From the NCBI GenBank assembly GCA_012032775.1, contig JAAUQO010000017.1:1-47769 (forward strand): 47,769 bases of DNA, in the 5' to 3' direction. How positions within the stretch are numbered: position 1 is the stretch's first letter; every line of letters starts with the position of its first letter. A model generated the notes under the pieces. It did not search any database. It was not told the DNA's origin and saw nothing but the letters and a program-made list of their open reading frames with translations. Shown here piece by piece: positions 1-9,733 of this stretch. This DNA comes from Oscillochloris sp. Its GTDB lineage: Bacteria; Chloroflexota; Chloroflexia; Chloroflexales; Chloroflexaceae. Made by a program: the position numbers and the translations under genes.

Positions 1-764
1 GCCCGCAATTTCGCGATCGGCGCGCCGCTTTCCGGCTCATTCCAGATCAAGGTCGAGCAAAGCAGCTACGCCTTGCAAGTTTACGCCCTGACACGCTCTT
101 TAACCTGGTGCCGAATTGGAGCCAGGTGAAGCGGCTGCGTGATCTGGCCCTCAGCCGGGGCATGCCGGTGTTGGGCGGCGGCGCGATTCTGGGCGGCGCC
201 GAGGTTGAAGGCGGCGCCGAGATCTTGCAGGGCCAGGAGCCGATCGTGGTGCCGGGCGATGCGCTACCGCCGTTGGAATACGATTTCCAGCTTGTGCAGT
301 TCACGCCGCAGGCATCGGCCGCCGCCCCGCGTGACGGGCGCGTGGTCGAGATGGTAGTGCTGCACGGGCTTCCCGGCGAAGAGTCGGAAACCCTGGCCCG
401 CATGACGGCGATCGGCGCCACATTTGCCGTCCATTATTACGTCAGTATCGAAGGTGTCGTATACCAGTTAGTGGATGCGACGCGTGCGGCCTGGCATGCC
501 GGTTTCGGCACACTTGCCGGCACCTGGTACAACTTGAACCGTACCAGCATCGGAATCGGCCTGGAACGCCCAGCGGAATGGCCGGCCCAACCGGCCGGCA
601 ACACCGACGCGCAACTCTTTGCGCTGCGCCGCTTATTGCAACAACTCGATCGCCGCTACCGGCTCGATCCTGATGCGATCTTGCTCTGGAGTAGTTTCGC
701 CGGCAGCGATCCCGGCACTCTGGACGGATTGCCGTTGGAGGTGTTGCGCGAATCATTGAGCTAA
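1..764 (+). CDS. N-acetylmuramoyl-L-alanine amidase-like protein, 5' partial
   Basis: The frame is open from base 3 at the window edge, and the first internal GTG (108) has no ribosome site, so the start lies outside. The C-terminal half resembles the Amidase_2/PGRP fold: VVLHGLPG on the first strand, HYYVSIEGVVYQLV, then AWHAG. The first zinc-ligand His is kept. The position that normally holds the second ligand (a GH before xDPG) reads LLWSSFAGSDPG, so a His is missing and catalysis is doubtful; it may only bind peptidoglycan. A Gly-Gly-Ala-Glu-rich stretch precedes this domain and I do not recognise the region before it. The stop overlaps the stop of the convergent DUF4129 gene. Fold assignment is fairly sure; activity is inference. 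Confidence 0.6.
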   Translation, partial: PQFRDRRAAFRLIPDQGRAKQLRLASLRPDTLFNLVPNWSQVKRLRDLALSRGMPVLGGGAILGGAEVEGGAEILQGQEPIVVPGDALPPLEYDFQLVQFTPQASAAAPRDGRVVEMVVLHGLPGEESETLARMTAIGATFAVHYYVSIEGVVYQLVDATRAAWHAGFGTLAGTWYNLNRTSIGIGLERPAEWPAQPAGNTDAQLFALRRLLQQLDRRYRLDPDAILLWSSFAGSDPGTLDGLPLEVLRESLS

Positions 765-2347
765 CGTCGGCCGCGCAATTTGCGGCGCAGGCGTTCCCAG
801 GGGCTGCGGGCGCGTTTGGCATCGTCGGGGTTGGTTGGCTGCGGGCCGTAAACACTGCGCACATAGGCGTCGGTCACCCCGGCGATATCTTCGTCGGCGT
901 CGGGAATCTGTTCGCGCAGGCGCGCGCCGAACTCGTAGGGTGTGTCGCTGCGCCGGCGGCTGATCCCGGCTTGATTGGCCCGTTGCACCGTCGATTGGTA
1001 GAAGTAACGGATCAACTCGGCCGGACTCAGGCGACCAAGGCGTCGCCGCGGCGGGCGGGTTGGTTCCGGTTGGCGGCGCAAACGCTCACCCAGGGCAGTG
1101 CCGAAATCGCGAACCTGTTTGCGCAGGATCGGCAGGAATGCCAGCAAGCGCCGCACAAATTGCCCGATCCGGCCACCTCTGATCCGTGCGGCAATCGCGA
1201 TCGCCCAACTCTGGCGGCGCAACACAATCCAGAGTGCATAGAGCGCCAGCAGCCCCATCGCAACCCAGAAGATGATTCCCGGCGTGAAGTTGGTTGCGGT
1301 TTCCGGCGGTGGCGGGGCCGGCGGCGGCGGCGGCACAAACTCGACCGGCGGCTGGGTGTTGAGCGTATTGTTGGTGCCGAAAAGGGCCAGCAGAAGCAGC
1401 GGGATGGTTAGTAGCAGGCTGATCATCCCGATACTGATCACGCCAATAATGATTGCCAGCAACGCAATCAAGTTGAACAAAATCGCGGCGCCGAGCCGGC
1501 CGGTATCGAGTGCGACAAGGCCATAACTGCTTGGCAGCAACAACGCGCCGAAGCCAAGGATAAACACCAGCGCCGCAGCGGTACGGCCCCAGATCCGCAA
1601 CACCTGCGGATCGACCGTGGCTTCGTCGAGCGACCAACGTACTTGCAGCAACCCCAGCCGGGCCTGACTATAGAAGAGAAACCCGCAGATCGTATACACA
1701 ATCCCGGCCACGGCACTACGTGGCGGCAGCGGCAGCGGCGGCCCGCCGACCGGATCGACATTCACCACCTGTAGCACCAGCGCCAACAACACCACGGCGC
1801 CGCCCCAGGCCAGATTGCCGCCGATCCGCGCGAGCGCCGAGCGCCCGGCGTTTTCCTGGCTAGAGCGGTACAACTCGGCATCGATCCGCGATTCGCTATG
1901 ATCAGCGCCGGGTGGGCGTAACTCGGCAAGCGTACTCAAGCCATTGCGCACAATTACGGCCGTCACCAGGCCCGCAATCAAGCAGAGGATGAATGGCGTA
2001 TCAAGCGCACTAAGCGGATCACGCAACCAGAGGGCGGCGTCGTCGCGAAAGCGACTGGCACCCAACCCGAGACTGGCGACAACCCGCATCAGTACTGCGA
2101 GGCTGAACAACTCGGCGGCGAGATACCGAAAAGCCCCAGGGACAATATGCATGCCCCGGAGCATGCGATAACGCACCAACCCGGCTTCGATTGCCACCAG
2201 AAAACAGGCGCCGGGCAAAAACAGCGGGCGCCAATCGGGAACGATCCGAATCGTCAGTTGCGAGCCGAGGGTGACAAGGGCGGCGACAAGAAGACTCAGC
2301 AGCAACAACGCACTGACGGCAACGCGTTCAGTGCCGAATTGAGTCAT
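761..2347 (-). CDS. DUF4129 multi-pass membrane protein
   Basis: 528 aa. The N-terminal two thirds contain about eight to nine hydrophobic segments, then a proline-rich loop (PPPPPAPPPP, about residue 345), one more transmembrane helix and a basic cytoplasmic tail. The last 90 residues match the DUF4129 pattern: a helical LIRYFYQSTVQRANQAGI, then TPYEFGARL, and a final YVRSVYGPQ. DUF4129 proteins often accompany or are fused to transglutaminase-like and MoxR/DUF58 genes; none is visible here. Start ATG at 2347 follows AAGG. The 3' end overlaps the convergent amidase-like gene by 4 bp. The roadblock gene upstream on the same strand may be co-transcribed, but a hairpin lies between them. Function unknown. 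Confidence 0.75.
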   Translation of the reverse strand: MTQFGTERVAVSALLLLSLLVAALVTLGSQLTIRIVPDWRPLFLPGACFLVAIEAGLVRYRMLRGMHIVPGAFRYLAAELFSLAVLMRVVASLGLGASRFRDDAALWLRDPLSALDTPFILCLIAGLVTAVIVRNGLSTLAELRPPGADHSESRIDAELYRSSQENAGRSALARIGGNLAWGGAVVLLALVLQVVNVDPVGGPPLPLPPRSAVAGIVYTICGFLFYSQARLGLLQVRWSLDEATVDPQVLRIWGRTAAALVFILGFGALLLPSSYGLVALDTGRLGAAILFNLIALLAIIIGVISIGMISLLLTIPLLLLALFGTNNTLNTQPPVEFVPPPPPAPPPPETATNFTPGIIFWVAMGLLALYALWIVLRRQSWAIAIAARIRGGRIGQFVRRLLAFLPILRKQVRDFGTALGERLRRQPEPTRPPRRRLGRLSPAELIRYFYQSTVQRANQAGISRRRSDTPYEFGARLREQIPDADEDIAGVTDAYVRSVYGPQPTNPDDAKRARSPWERLRRKLRGRR

Positions 2348-2370
2348 AGCCTACCTTGTGGGAATCGACA

Positions 2371-2395
2371 GAGCCGGATGCACTGCACCCGGCTC
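2371..2395 (-). terminator. Hairpin between roadblock and DUF4129 genes
   Basis: GAGCCGG (2371-2377) pairs with CCGGCTC (2389-2395), and the flanks (GTGGGA near 2358, TCCCAC near 2409) extend the stem. No T tract follows on the minus strand, so it may attenuate rather than terminate transcription from the roadblock gene. Confidence 0.35.
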
Positions 2396-2420
2396 GTGAG
2401 CCTCAGATCCCACGCCACGT

Positions 2421-2789
2421 TTATACCAGATTGATCAACTCGTTGGCGGTCCGGCGCATATCAAGGAAGACAAGGCCGAGTTTCGCACGGCTCTGGGCGA
2501 GGGCCGTCAACACAGCTTCCTCACCAATAGCCATCAGGATCACATATCCCTCTTCACCGCGGACAAACACCTGATCAAGCTGTCCACGTCGTAACTCGTT
2601 CGCGATCCGCTCACCAAGCGAAAGCATGGCGGCACTCATCGCGGACACCCGATCTTCCTCTACATCAGCCGGCAGCGCCGAAGCCATGATGAGACCATCA
2701 ACACTCACGACTGCGGATGCCTCGATGTCGGGCGTGTTCATGGACAGGGCCTTCAGATGCCGCACCATCTCTTCGGTTCTGCTAGCCAT
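2421..2789 (-). CDS. Roadblock/LC7 domain protein (MglB-like)
   Basis: 122 aa, one complete Roadblock/LC7 domain with no extension. The pattern is typical: an N-terminal helix, SAVVSVDGLIMASALP on the first strand, a central helix (MSAAMLSLGERIANELRRG), then QVFVRGEEGYVILMAIG. Family members are cytoplasmic dimers that regulate small Ras-like GTPases such as MglA or act as scaffolds; no GTPase gene is in the window. Start ATG 2789 has a strong AAGGAGG seven bases upstream. Assignment to the fold is firm; the partner is unknown. Confidence 0.85.
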   Translation of the reverse strand: MASRTEEMVRHLKALSMNTPDIEASAVVSVDGLIMASALPADVEEDRVSAMSAAMLSLGERIANELRRGQLDQVFVRGEEGYVILMAIGEEAVLTALAQSRAKLGLVFLDMRRTANELINLV

Positions 2790-3028
2790 TCATATCCTCC
2801 TTGAGGCCGTCAGCCAGTTGTGGGACAGAGGCGAGAGCGTGCCGGCGGGCGCCAGCAAGTGCGCGGGCCGTACAGACGGCCTTCTTCGCGTATTCTACTA
2901 CATCTTCTCTTCCTGGGCAACTAGTTTACTCCGTGCTAATCGGTCGAAATGATTGACCTGAGCAGCGAAGTGTAATGACTAGCTGTCTTCGTAAGTATAT
3001 GTGGGCCGTATTACCACAATATGCCGGA

Positions 3029-4345
3029 TTACGGCTCCGATACCGGCAACCCCAAGCGGGTGCGCAGGGTTGCGTCGGCTTCGACCACGGCCTGTTCCGG
3101 GCTGAGCAGGCCGCGCATCACATTGGACTGCATTTCGCTCAGCACAGCCCGGACAATTTCATTTCCCATGCGATTGTTCGGCATCGGCCGACCCTGCTCG
3201 CCCTGAAGCCGGAATGCCGCCGCTGCGGCCCGTAAGTCGGCCGGCGCCACCGTTTCATCGTCGAGATTGACGCTTAGCAGCACCGGTTGGCGCGCCGCTT
3301 GCAGCAGCGCCTGTTGCGCCGATTGATCGATCATGTAGCGGGCAAAATCGGCGATCGCGGCTCGTTCATTGCCGGCGCCGATCCGGGCATTCATCACCAA
3401 CACATCACTGCGCACATACGGTTGCGGCGCGCGATCTTCCGCCACCAGCAGCGGCAATGTCGTCACACCCATTTGCTCCGGCCAGAGCGCGCGATAATTC
3501 TCGATCCGATGGGCCCAATCGATCGTCATCAGGGCGTTGCCGGTCATCAAGGCGCTATCGACGGTAATGCCGTCGAGCCCGGCCAGAATGCGTTCATCGC
3601 GATACATCGCGCTCAGCCAGGTTAGCCAGCGTTCGGCGCCTGTGCGGCCATTCAAGCCGAGCGTCAGTTCGCCCTCGCTGTCGAAGACCTCACCATCAAA
3701 GGCGTACAGATAGCCGATTGTGCGTTCCAGATTAAGATGGTACGCCAGGCCCCAGATTGGCGGCTCGCTGCGGGTATCGGTCAGCGCCCGCGCCGCCTCC
3801 AGCAATGCCGTGATATCGGCGGGCGGCTCGCTGGCGAAGTTGGCGCGATTATAATACAGGCCCAGGGTGTCGAATGTGATTGGAATACCGTACAGCGCCT
3901 CGCCTGCCCCATCGCGGATCTGGGCACTTCCAACGGCTGCCGGCAATAATCGGCTTAGATCGCCGGATGCAAACAGATCCTCGAGCGGTTGAATCCACCC
4001 TTGCTCGGCCAATATTCCCAGGGTATGGCTGGGCACAATCGCCATGTGTGGGCCGCCGCCCTCGGCCACTGCGGCCCGGATGTCGGCGACAATCGTGGTT
4101 GCCGGGCGACTCTGGATGACAACCTGGGTGGTGGGATTCAACCGATTGTATTGCTCGACAAGGCTGTTCAGGGTTTGTTGCTCAAGCGCCGGCCATGCAT
4201 GCCAGAGCACAACCAGGGTACGGTCGTTCGCCGCCGCCGGCTGGCTGCTTGGGGTTGCCGTTGTGGCTAACCCGCTCGCGCACGCCGTCAACAGCAACAC
4301 GAGCGCAACTATCACAACCCGACGCACAAGCGGCGGTGCGCTCAC
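3029..4345 (-). CDS. ABC transporter extracellular solute-binding lipoprotein (family 1)
   Basis: 438 aa. A signal peptide with lipobox LLTAC ends near residue 22, so the mature protein is anchored to the membrane. The body has the sugar-binding (MalE/UgpB-like) pattern: TLVVLWHAWPALEQQTLNSL near the start, YNRLNPTTQVV, an aromatic hinge (YGIPITFDTLGLYYNRANF), and a C-terminal lobe with FARYMIDQSAQQALL. Family members capture sugars or oligosaccharides for an ABC importer. No permease or ATPase gene is adjacent, so it is an orphan receptor here. Start is GTG at 4345, with AAGGAG nine bases upstream. Divergent from the Hsp70 gene. Ligand unknown. Confidence 0.88.
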   Translation of the reverse strand: MSAPPLVRRVVIVALVLLLTACASGLATTATPSSQPAAANDRTLVVLWHAWPALEQQTLNSLVEQYNRLNPTTQVVIQSRPATTIVADIRAAVAEGGGPHMAIVPSHTLGILAEQGWIQPLEDLFASGDLSRLLPAAVGSAQIRDGAGEALYGIPITFDTLGLYYNRANFASEPPADITALLEAARALTDTRSEPPIWGLAYHLNLERTIGYLYAFDGEVFDSEGELTLGLNGRTGAERWLTWLSAMYRDERILAGLDGITVDSALMTGNALMTIDWAHRIENYRALWPEQMGVTTLPLLVAEDRAPQPYVRSDVLVMNARIGAGNERAAIADFARYMIDQSAQQALLQAARQPVLLSVNLDDETVAPADLRAAAAAFRLQGEQGRPMPNNRMGNEIVRAVLSEMQSNVMRGLLSPEQAVVEADATLRTRLGLPVSEP

Positions 4346-4511
4346 CAGGGGAACTCCTTCTTCCGACAGTTAGATCACGCCGATTGTACCACGCGCTTTG
4401 AGCCGGTCGCAAGGCGGATTGACGGCCCCGGCAATGGTCGGTATCCTGAAGTATGGCATGCCGGGGCTGATCACCTGCGGCGCTTTTGTGTTGGCGTGAA
4501 GGGAGCATGTA

Positions 4512-5876
4512 ATGCGGGTAGGGCTTGACTTTGGGACGACGAATTCCAGTGCCGCAATCTACGACGGCGATACGCTGCGCTTATTGCCGCTCGATCCGGT
4601 GAATGCCAGCCCAAGTATTCTGCGCTCGACGCTGTTTATTACCCGCGAGGGCGCCGCTTATATTGGCCGCGAGGCGATCAATCGCTTTACCGAGGGCAAT
4701 GTTGGCCGCGAGATCGAGTATGAGTGGAAGTATATCGGCGATGCCGAGGTGACGTTCGCCGACTTCGGAACGGTGCAGCAGGCGCTGTATATTCAGGTTG
4801 ACGCCAACGCGCCCGGCCGGCTTTTCCAGAGCTTGAAGACTGGTCTGCGCGATCGGAGTTTTACGCGCACCAATGTTTTCGGCACCTACTACACCCTGGA
4901 AGAGTTGATTGCCATGGTGTTGCGCATGATCCTCGACCGGGTTGCGGCGAGCGTCGGCGAACCGGTAACCGGCATGGTGCTCGGTCGGCCGGTGCATTAT
5001 TCAAGCGATCCGGCCGCCGATGCACTGGCCTTTGAGCGCATGCAGACCGCCTGTAGCATGGCCGGCTTGCCCGAGGTGACGTTTCTTGAAGAACCAACCG
5101 CCGCCGCGCTCTCGTATGCCCGTTCGTCGCGTGGCCGCGCCCAGAATGTGTTGGTCTTCGACTTCGGCGGCGGTACGCTCGACGTGACGATTATGCGCCT
5201 TGACGGCTCCGGTCGCCGTGAACTCCTCGCCACCGACGGTGTGCCGGTTGGTGGTGATTTGCTCGATCAGCGCCTGGTGATGGGCCGGTTGCTGCGACAT
5301 TTCGGCGAGGGTACGACACTGGGGCCGCGCCGGTTGCCCTTTCCGACCCATGTGCTCGATCATCTGAACGAGTGGCAGGCGATCGTCGAACTGACGCAGC
5401 CGCACTACTTGAACATCATCGACGAGGCGATTGTGATCGGCGATCGACCCAACGAGTTGCGCGCTTTGCGCTCGCTGGTGCGCCAGAACTATGGTCTGCC
5501 GCTTTACGAGGCCGTCGAGGGTGCGAAGGTGCGCCTGAGCGAACACGAAAGCACGGTGCTGGCGATGCAGATGGGCGAGATCAATTTCGCCGAGCGTATC
5601 CCGCGCTGGGATTTCGAGCGCCTGATCGGCCCCGATGTGCGCGCCGTCGAAGCCTGTATCGATCGGGCATTGGAAAGCGCCGCACTGACTCCGGACACGA
5701 TCGATGTGGTGTTGCGCACCGGCGGTTCGTCGCGGGTGCCGCGCTTTGTGCGGATGCTGAGCGACAAGTTCGGCGCCGATAAACTTCAGGAGATGGACGT
5801 GTTCACCGGCGTGGCCTCCGGTCTGGCAATTGCGGCCTGGGAGCGGGAGCCCTATAGCAAGTTGCCTGATGCGTGA
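4512..5876 (+). CDS. Hsp70-family ATPase (YegD-like)
   Basis: 454 aa, essentially only the actin-like ATPase domain, with no room for the usual substrate-binding domain of DnaK (about 630 aa). Motifs are intact: phosphate-1 VGLDFGTTNSS (residues 3-13), EEPTAAALSY, phosphate-2 LVFDFGGGTLDVT (about 214-226) and the adenosine motif RTGGSSRVPRF (about 399-410). Length and the missing SBD match the YegD-type putative chaperones. ATG 4512 follows GGGAGC. The shared 166-bp region with the divergent lipoprotein gene must hold both promoters. ATPase fold is certain; client proteins unknown. Confidence 0.88.
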   Translation: MRVGLDFGTTNSSAAIYDGDTLRLLPLDPVNASPSILRSTLFITREGAAYIGREAINRFTEGNVGREIEYEWKYIGDAEVTFADFGTVQQALYIQVDANAPGRLFQSLKTGLRDRSFTRTNVFGTYYTLEELIAMVLRMILDRVAASVGEPVTGMVLGRPVHYSSDPAADALAFERMQTACSMAGLPEVTFLEEPTAAALSYARSSRGRAQNVLVFDFGGGTLDVTIMRLDGSGRRELLATDGVPVGGDLLDQRLVMGRLLRHFGEGTTLGPRRLPFPTHVLDHLNEWQAIVELTQPHYLNIIDEAIVIGDRPNELRALRSLVRQNYGLPLYEAVEGAKVRLSEHESTVLAMQMGEINFAERIPRWDFERLIGPDVRAVEACIDRALESAALTPDTIDVVLRTGGSSRVPRFVRMLSDKFGADKLQEMDVFTGVASGLAIAAWEREPYSKLPDA

Positions 5877-6134
5877 TGCCTGACCGCGCTACCGCGCCGA
5901 TCGCCAGTCAGCTATGCGCGATTGGATCAGGCTCAAGCGTTGTGCTCACCGCTACAAGCCGGCGTGGAGATAAAGACGCGAAATCTTGCATCTCTATCCC
6001 TGCCGCGCGGCATGTTATCACTTGTCGTAATAGCGCGATCATACAATTGGGTCAGCGATTTTGTTCAACATCCAAGGACATTCGTTGGCACACCCGCCGG
6101 AATCGGGTGCCGCCTTTTACACAAGGAGGATGGT

Positions 6135-7310
6135 ATGGCTCATCGGCAGCGTGGTGTGATCCTGACCTATGTCGATACCCTTGATACATTGGAAGACGCA
6201 GTTCGCCTCGGACATTACGATGCCGTGAAGGTGGTGACGGGTTGGGGTTTGGCAACGGGTTGGAATGACGAGAGCCGTAAGCGCGTGCTTTCGATGCTGC
6301 CGAATGTGATCGTCCGTACTGTCAGCGGCGATCCGAGTTATGCTCGCCCCTTTGATCCGCTCGCCGGGAAGCCGCGCCCCGGCGCCGTTGGCCCGAATGC
6401 ACAATACTGGGAGTACGACTTTCCCGATCCCAAGCGCTGCGAAGAGGAGATTGCGCCCTGGTATGCGATCAAGCCCGACATCATGATTGAGATCGGCAAT
6501 GAGCCGAATGTGTACAATCAGGACGATGATTTTATCTGGCGCTGGTCGTACTTTCTGGAGCAGACAATCAAGCATTTGCGGGTGGTCTTTCCAAATGCCA
6601 AATTGATCTCGCCCGGCTTTATGATGGATCCTTCGGGCAAGATGGCCCGTTTCTACGAGATTGCCCAGCAGCAGATCCGCCTGTGCGATTACATCGGCAT
6701 GCATTTCTACGAGTATTACGCATTCAAACCCGACCAGGCGCCGGCTACCAAAGGTGAATTGCGCGATGCCGTTCAGTTGCATCAGCAATACTTCGCCGAT
6801 AAGCCCTGGTACATCACCGAGTACGGCATTCACAATACCGACCAGGTTTCCAAGGGTGAGAAGGGCGCTCGTTATGCGCGGCTGATCCACGGCAGCGACG
6901 GCTGGCCGACGTTGCCGGCCAATGTTGTCGGCGCGGTGTACTACCATTTGCAGATGAAGGGCGATATTCATCCCGAGTATCATATCTACCCCGAAGGCGA
7001 CAAGAGTTATTGCGCTGCATACGAGGCGGTGGGCGCGGTGCTGGGTGGAGCCGAGATCCTGGGCGGTGGTATCGCTGAGATGCTGGAACCTGTTAAGCGC
7101 GGCCCACTCGATGAGACGGCCCTCACAATCGCGCGCACGATCAGCACCCTTGCCGATGTCGAGCGTGATCTGGTGCAGCGCCGATTGGCGGCTTTCGGCG
7201 ATGGCAGCGCAGAATTCAGTAAAGACGACGCCGGCCTGCTGCGCCGCATCCAGCATACGCGGAAGGCGTTGGAGAAGGCGCTCGATGTCGCCCGCGACGA
7301 AGATGATTGA
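6135..7310 (+). CDS. Clan GH-A glycoside hydrolase-like TIM-barrel protein
   Basis: 391 aa. The start at ATG 6135 is chosen because AAGGAGG lies five bases upstream; a longer frame to 5922 has no such site. The pattern is that of clan GH-A (GH5/GH39 type) barrels: MIEIGNEPNVY carries the Asn-Glu-Pro acid/base motif (about residue 121), GMHFYEYYA matches strand 6, and WYITEYGIHNT supplies the likely nucleophile Glu (about residue 226). No signal peptide, so the protein is predicted cytoplasmic, unusual for this clan. The last 60 residues are a charged helix outside the barrel. Substrate cannot be told. Both catalytic acids appear present. Confidence 0.7.
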   Translation: MAHRQRGVILTYVDTLDTLEDAVRLGHYDAVKVVTGWGLATGWNDESRKRVLSMLPNVIVRTVSGDPSYARPFDPLAGKPRPGAVGPNAQYWEYDFPDPKRCEEEIAPWYAIKPDIMIEIGNEPNVYNQDDDFIWRWSYFLEQTIKHLRVVFPNAKLISPGFMMDPSGKMARFYEIAQQQIRLCDYIGMHFYEYYAFKPDQAPATKGELRDAVQLHQQYFADKPWYITEYGIHNTDQVSKGEKGARYARLIHGSDGWPTLPANVVGAVYYHLQMKGDIHPEYHIYPEGDKSYCAAYEAVGAVLGGAEILGGGIAEMLEPVKRGPLDETALTIARTISTLADVERDLVQRRLAAFGDGSAEFSKDDAGLLRRIQHTRKALEKALDVARDEDD

Positions 7311-7325
7311 TGGCGAACGGCGGTA

Positions 7326-7409
7326 GGGCGAAGCAGTCAGGGCGAAGCAGTCAGGGCGAAGCAGGTTGCTTCGCCCTGACTGTATCCTGTATCCTGTATC
7401 CTGTATCCT
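7326..7409 (+). repeat. Tandem GGGCGAAGCAGTCA units, hairpin, and TGTATCC heptamers
   Basis: GGGCGAAGCAGTCA occurs at 7326-7339 and 7340-7353, with a partial third copy. The bases 7348-7363 and 7367-7382 form a perfect 16-bp stem with a 3-base loop, probably terminating the preceding gene. Immediately after come four exact TGTATCC units (7381-7408) that run directly into the gmhA ATG at 7410 and occupy the place of its ribosome site. Confidence 0.85.
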
Positions 7410-7976
7410 ATGAATTCTTTTCTTACACAGATCACCGCGTTACAGACCACGCTGACGGCATTCGCCGAGCAGGCACCCGCCGTTGATGCGCTCTGTGACC
7501 GGATCGCCGATGGGTTACTGGCCGGGCAGACGTTGTTCAGTTGCGGTAATGGCGGCAGCGCCGCCGACGCGATTCACCTTGCCGAGGAGCTGGTTGGCCG
7601 CTATCGGGCCAATCGCCGCCCGTTGCCCGCTGTCTGTCTGAACACCGATCCCGGCGCGATCACCTGCATCGCCAATGATTTCGGCTACGACGAAGTTTTC
7701 GCCCGCCAGCTCGAAGCCCTCGCTCGCCCGGCTGATCTGCTGGTGGTGTTCAGTACTTCCGGCAATTCGCCCAACATCCTCAACGTACTGAACCGAGCCC
7801 GTGAGCGCGGTGTGATCGCGATCGCATTGCTTGGCAAAGATGGCGGGCCTGCTCGCGCACTGGCCGATCATGCCCTGGTGGTGCCAAGCAATGATAGTGC
7901 GCGCATTCAGGAAGTGCATGGCTTGCTGCTGCACGCAATCTGCGAGACAATCGAGCGACGGCTGGTTGCGGAATAA
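7410..7976 (+). CDS. gmhA: Sedoheptulose-7-phosphate isomerase (SIS domain)
   Basis: 188 aa, the normal GmhA length. One SIS domain: LFSCGNGGSAADAIHLAEEL (about 44-63), the family signature with the sugar-phosphate Ser, then TDPGAITCIANDFGY and VVFSTSGNSPNI (about 113-124) for phosphate binding, and the C-terminal catalytic His/Glu region IQEVHGLLLHAICE. The enzyme converts D-sedoheptulose 7-phosphate to D-glycero-D-manno-heptose 7-phosphate, first step of nucleotide-heptose synthesis. No gmhB, hddC or hldE is adjacent. No Shine-Dalgarno is visible: heptamer repeats lead right up to the ATG. Related SIS proteins such as DiaA have the same signature, so the substrate is likely rather than certain. 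Confidence 0.85.
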   Translation: MNSFLTQITALQTTLTAFAEQAPAVDALCDRIADGLLAGQTLFSCGNGGSAADAIHLAEELVGRYRANRRPLPAVCLNTDPGAITCIANDFGYDEVFARQLEALARPADLLVVFSTSGNSPNILNVLNRARERGVIAIALLGKDGGPARALADHALVVPSNDSARIQEVHGLLLHAICETIERRLVAE

Positions 7977-8089
7977 TTGTTTCGCACATCACCAGGAATC
8001 CCACGTAGTACAATAGCTGCGTTGGCGGACTGCGATCACATTTGCTTTCGCAGTTCGCTATTCCCCACCTAACACAGAAGAGGTCAGCT

Positions 8090-9669
8090 GTGGATCGTAT
8101 TCTGGTGACTGAGAAGATCGCCGCTGAGGGATTGGATGTGCTGCGGCGCGCGGCAGAGGTCGATGTGCGGCTGGATCTGGATAAGGCCGCGCTGTTGGAT
8201 GTGATCGGCGAGTACGATGCGCTGGTGGTGCGCTCGGCTACGAAAGTAACCGCTGAAGTGATCACCGCCGGTACGAAGCTGCGGGTGATCGGGCGGGCCG
8301 GCACCGGCGTCGATAATATCGATGTCGAATCCGCGACCCGTCGCGGCATTCTGGTGGTGAATGCGCCCGCCTCGAATAATGTCGCCGTCGCGGAACTGGC
8401 GATCGGCCTGCTGATCAGCCTCGCCCGCGCTATTCCCCAGGCTCATTCGTCGCTGCAAAGCGGTAAGTGGGAGCGCACCAGGTTTGTCGGCTGGGAGGTG
8501 CGCGGCAAGACGCTGGGACTGGTTGGATTGGGCCGGATCGGTTCTGAGGTGGCGCGGCGCGCTCGCGCAATGGAGATGGATGTAGTAGCCTACGACCCGG
8601 TTGTCTCGTTGGATCGCGCCGCCCAGATGGGAGTTGAACTGCTGACGATGGACGAACTGGCGGCGCGCGCGACGTGATCTCCATCCACGTTCCGTTGATC
8701 GATGCGACCCGCAACATGTTCGATGCCGAGCGGATCGCGCAGATGAAGCCGGGCGCATACCTGATCAATGCCAGTCGCGGCGGTATTGTCGATGAGGCCG
8801 CACTTCTGGCGGCGATCGATGCCGGAAAGATCGGCGGCGCCGCACTTGATGTCTTCTCGCAAGAACCGCCCAATGCCGACGCGGCGATCATTCATCATCC
8901 CAAGATCGTCACCGTGCCGCATATCGGCGCTTCGACCGCCGAAGCCCAAACGTCGGCCGGAACCGAGATGGCTGAAGGCGTTGCGACGGCCCTCGAAGGC
9001 GGTACGCCGCGCTACGCGGTGAATGCGCCCTTTGTTGCCCCTGAGTCCTGGGCGGTGCTCCAGCCGTACATTATGCTTGGCCGCCAGCTTGGTTCGCTGG
9101 TGACGCAACTGATGCGTTCGCCGGTGCGCAGCTACGATCTGGAGTTCTGCGGTGAGTTGGCCGAAGTCGATACGCAGCCGGTGCGCTTGGCGGTGATGCA
9201 GGGTCTGTTGTCGGCCAGCAGCCTGGAGCGCGTCACACCGGTGAATGCGCCGATTATCGCCCGCGAACGCGGCATGCGCGTTACCGACCGCACCTGTCCT
9301 GATGCCGAGGATTATGCCGGGTTACTGGTGGTGCGGGTGCAAACCGCCGACGATAGCCATATCTTCAGCGGCACGGTGTTGCGCGGCGAGGCCCATATCG
9401 TTCAGGCCGACGGCTACTTCGTCGATTTTGTGCCGCAGGGTGCCTTGCTCTTCACCTATCACCGCGACCGGCCGGGGATGATTGGGCGCGTCGGCGCCTT
9501 GCTCGGCGACGCCGACGTGAATATCTCGGCGATGCATGTCGGGCGGTTGGCGCCCCGTGAGCAGGCGATGATGGTGTTGATGCTTGATGAGCCGGCTTCC
9601 GAGGATGTGTTGGAGCAGATCCGGGCGCTGCCCGATATTGATGCGGCGTTCAGCGTGACCCTATCGTAG
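8090..9669 (+). CDS. serA: D-3-phosphoglycerate dehydrogenase (one-base frameshift)
   Basis: First enzyme of serine synthesis, oxidising 3-phosphoglycerate with NAD. The gene reads from GTG 8090 (GAGG six bases before) to a premature TGA at 8677, and continues in another frame to 9669. Adding one base in the GCGCGCGC run near 8663-8671 joins ELAARA to DVISIHVPL and gives 526 aa, the usual length of the long form. NAD site LGLVGLGRIGSEVARRA, catalytic Arg in NASRGGIVDE and His in VPHIGAS are all there, as are the intervening domain and the C-terminal ACT domain (LLFTYHRDRPGMIGRVGALL). The break is almost certainly a sequence error or a very recent mutation. Confidence 0.9.
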
Positions 9670-9678
9670 ATGCGGTAT

Positions 9679-9713
9679 GGACGAAGTATCGTGCTATGTA
9701 CGATGCTTCGTCC
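9679..9713. terminator. Bidirectional hairpin between convergent genes
   Basis: Bases 9679-9692 pair with 9700-9713 (14 bp, one G-U) around a 7-base loop, between serA and the convergent membrane-protein gene. The core CGAAGCATCGTAC (minus strand) recurs in the hairpin after the subtilase gene at 47 kb. Confidence 0.6.
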
Positions 9714-9733
9714 GTCCACAAGCATCCCGCATG

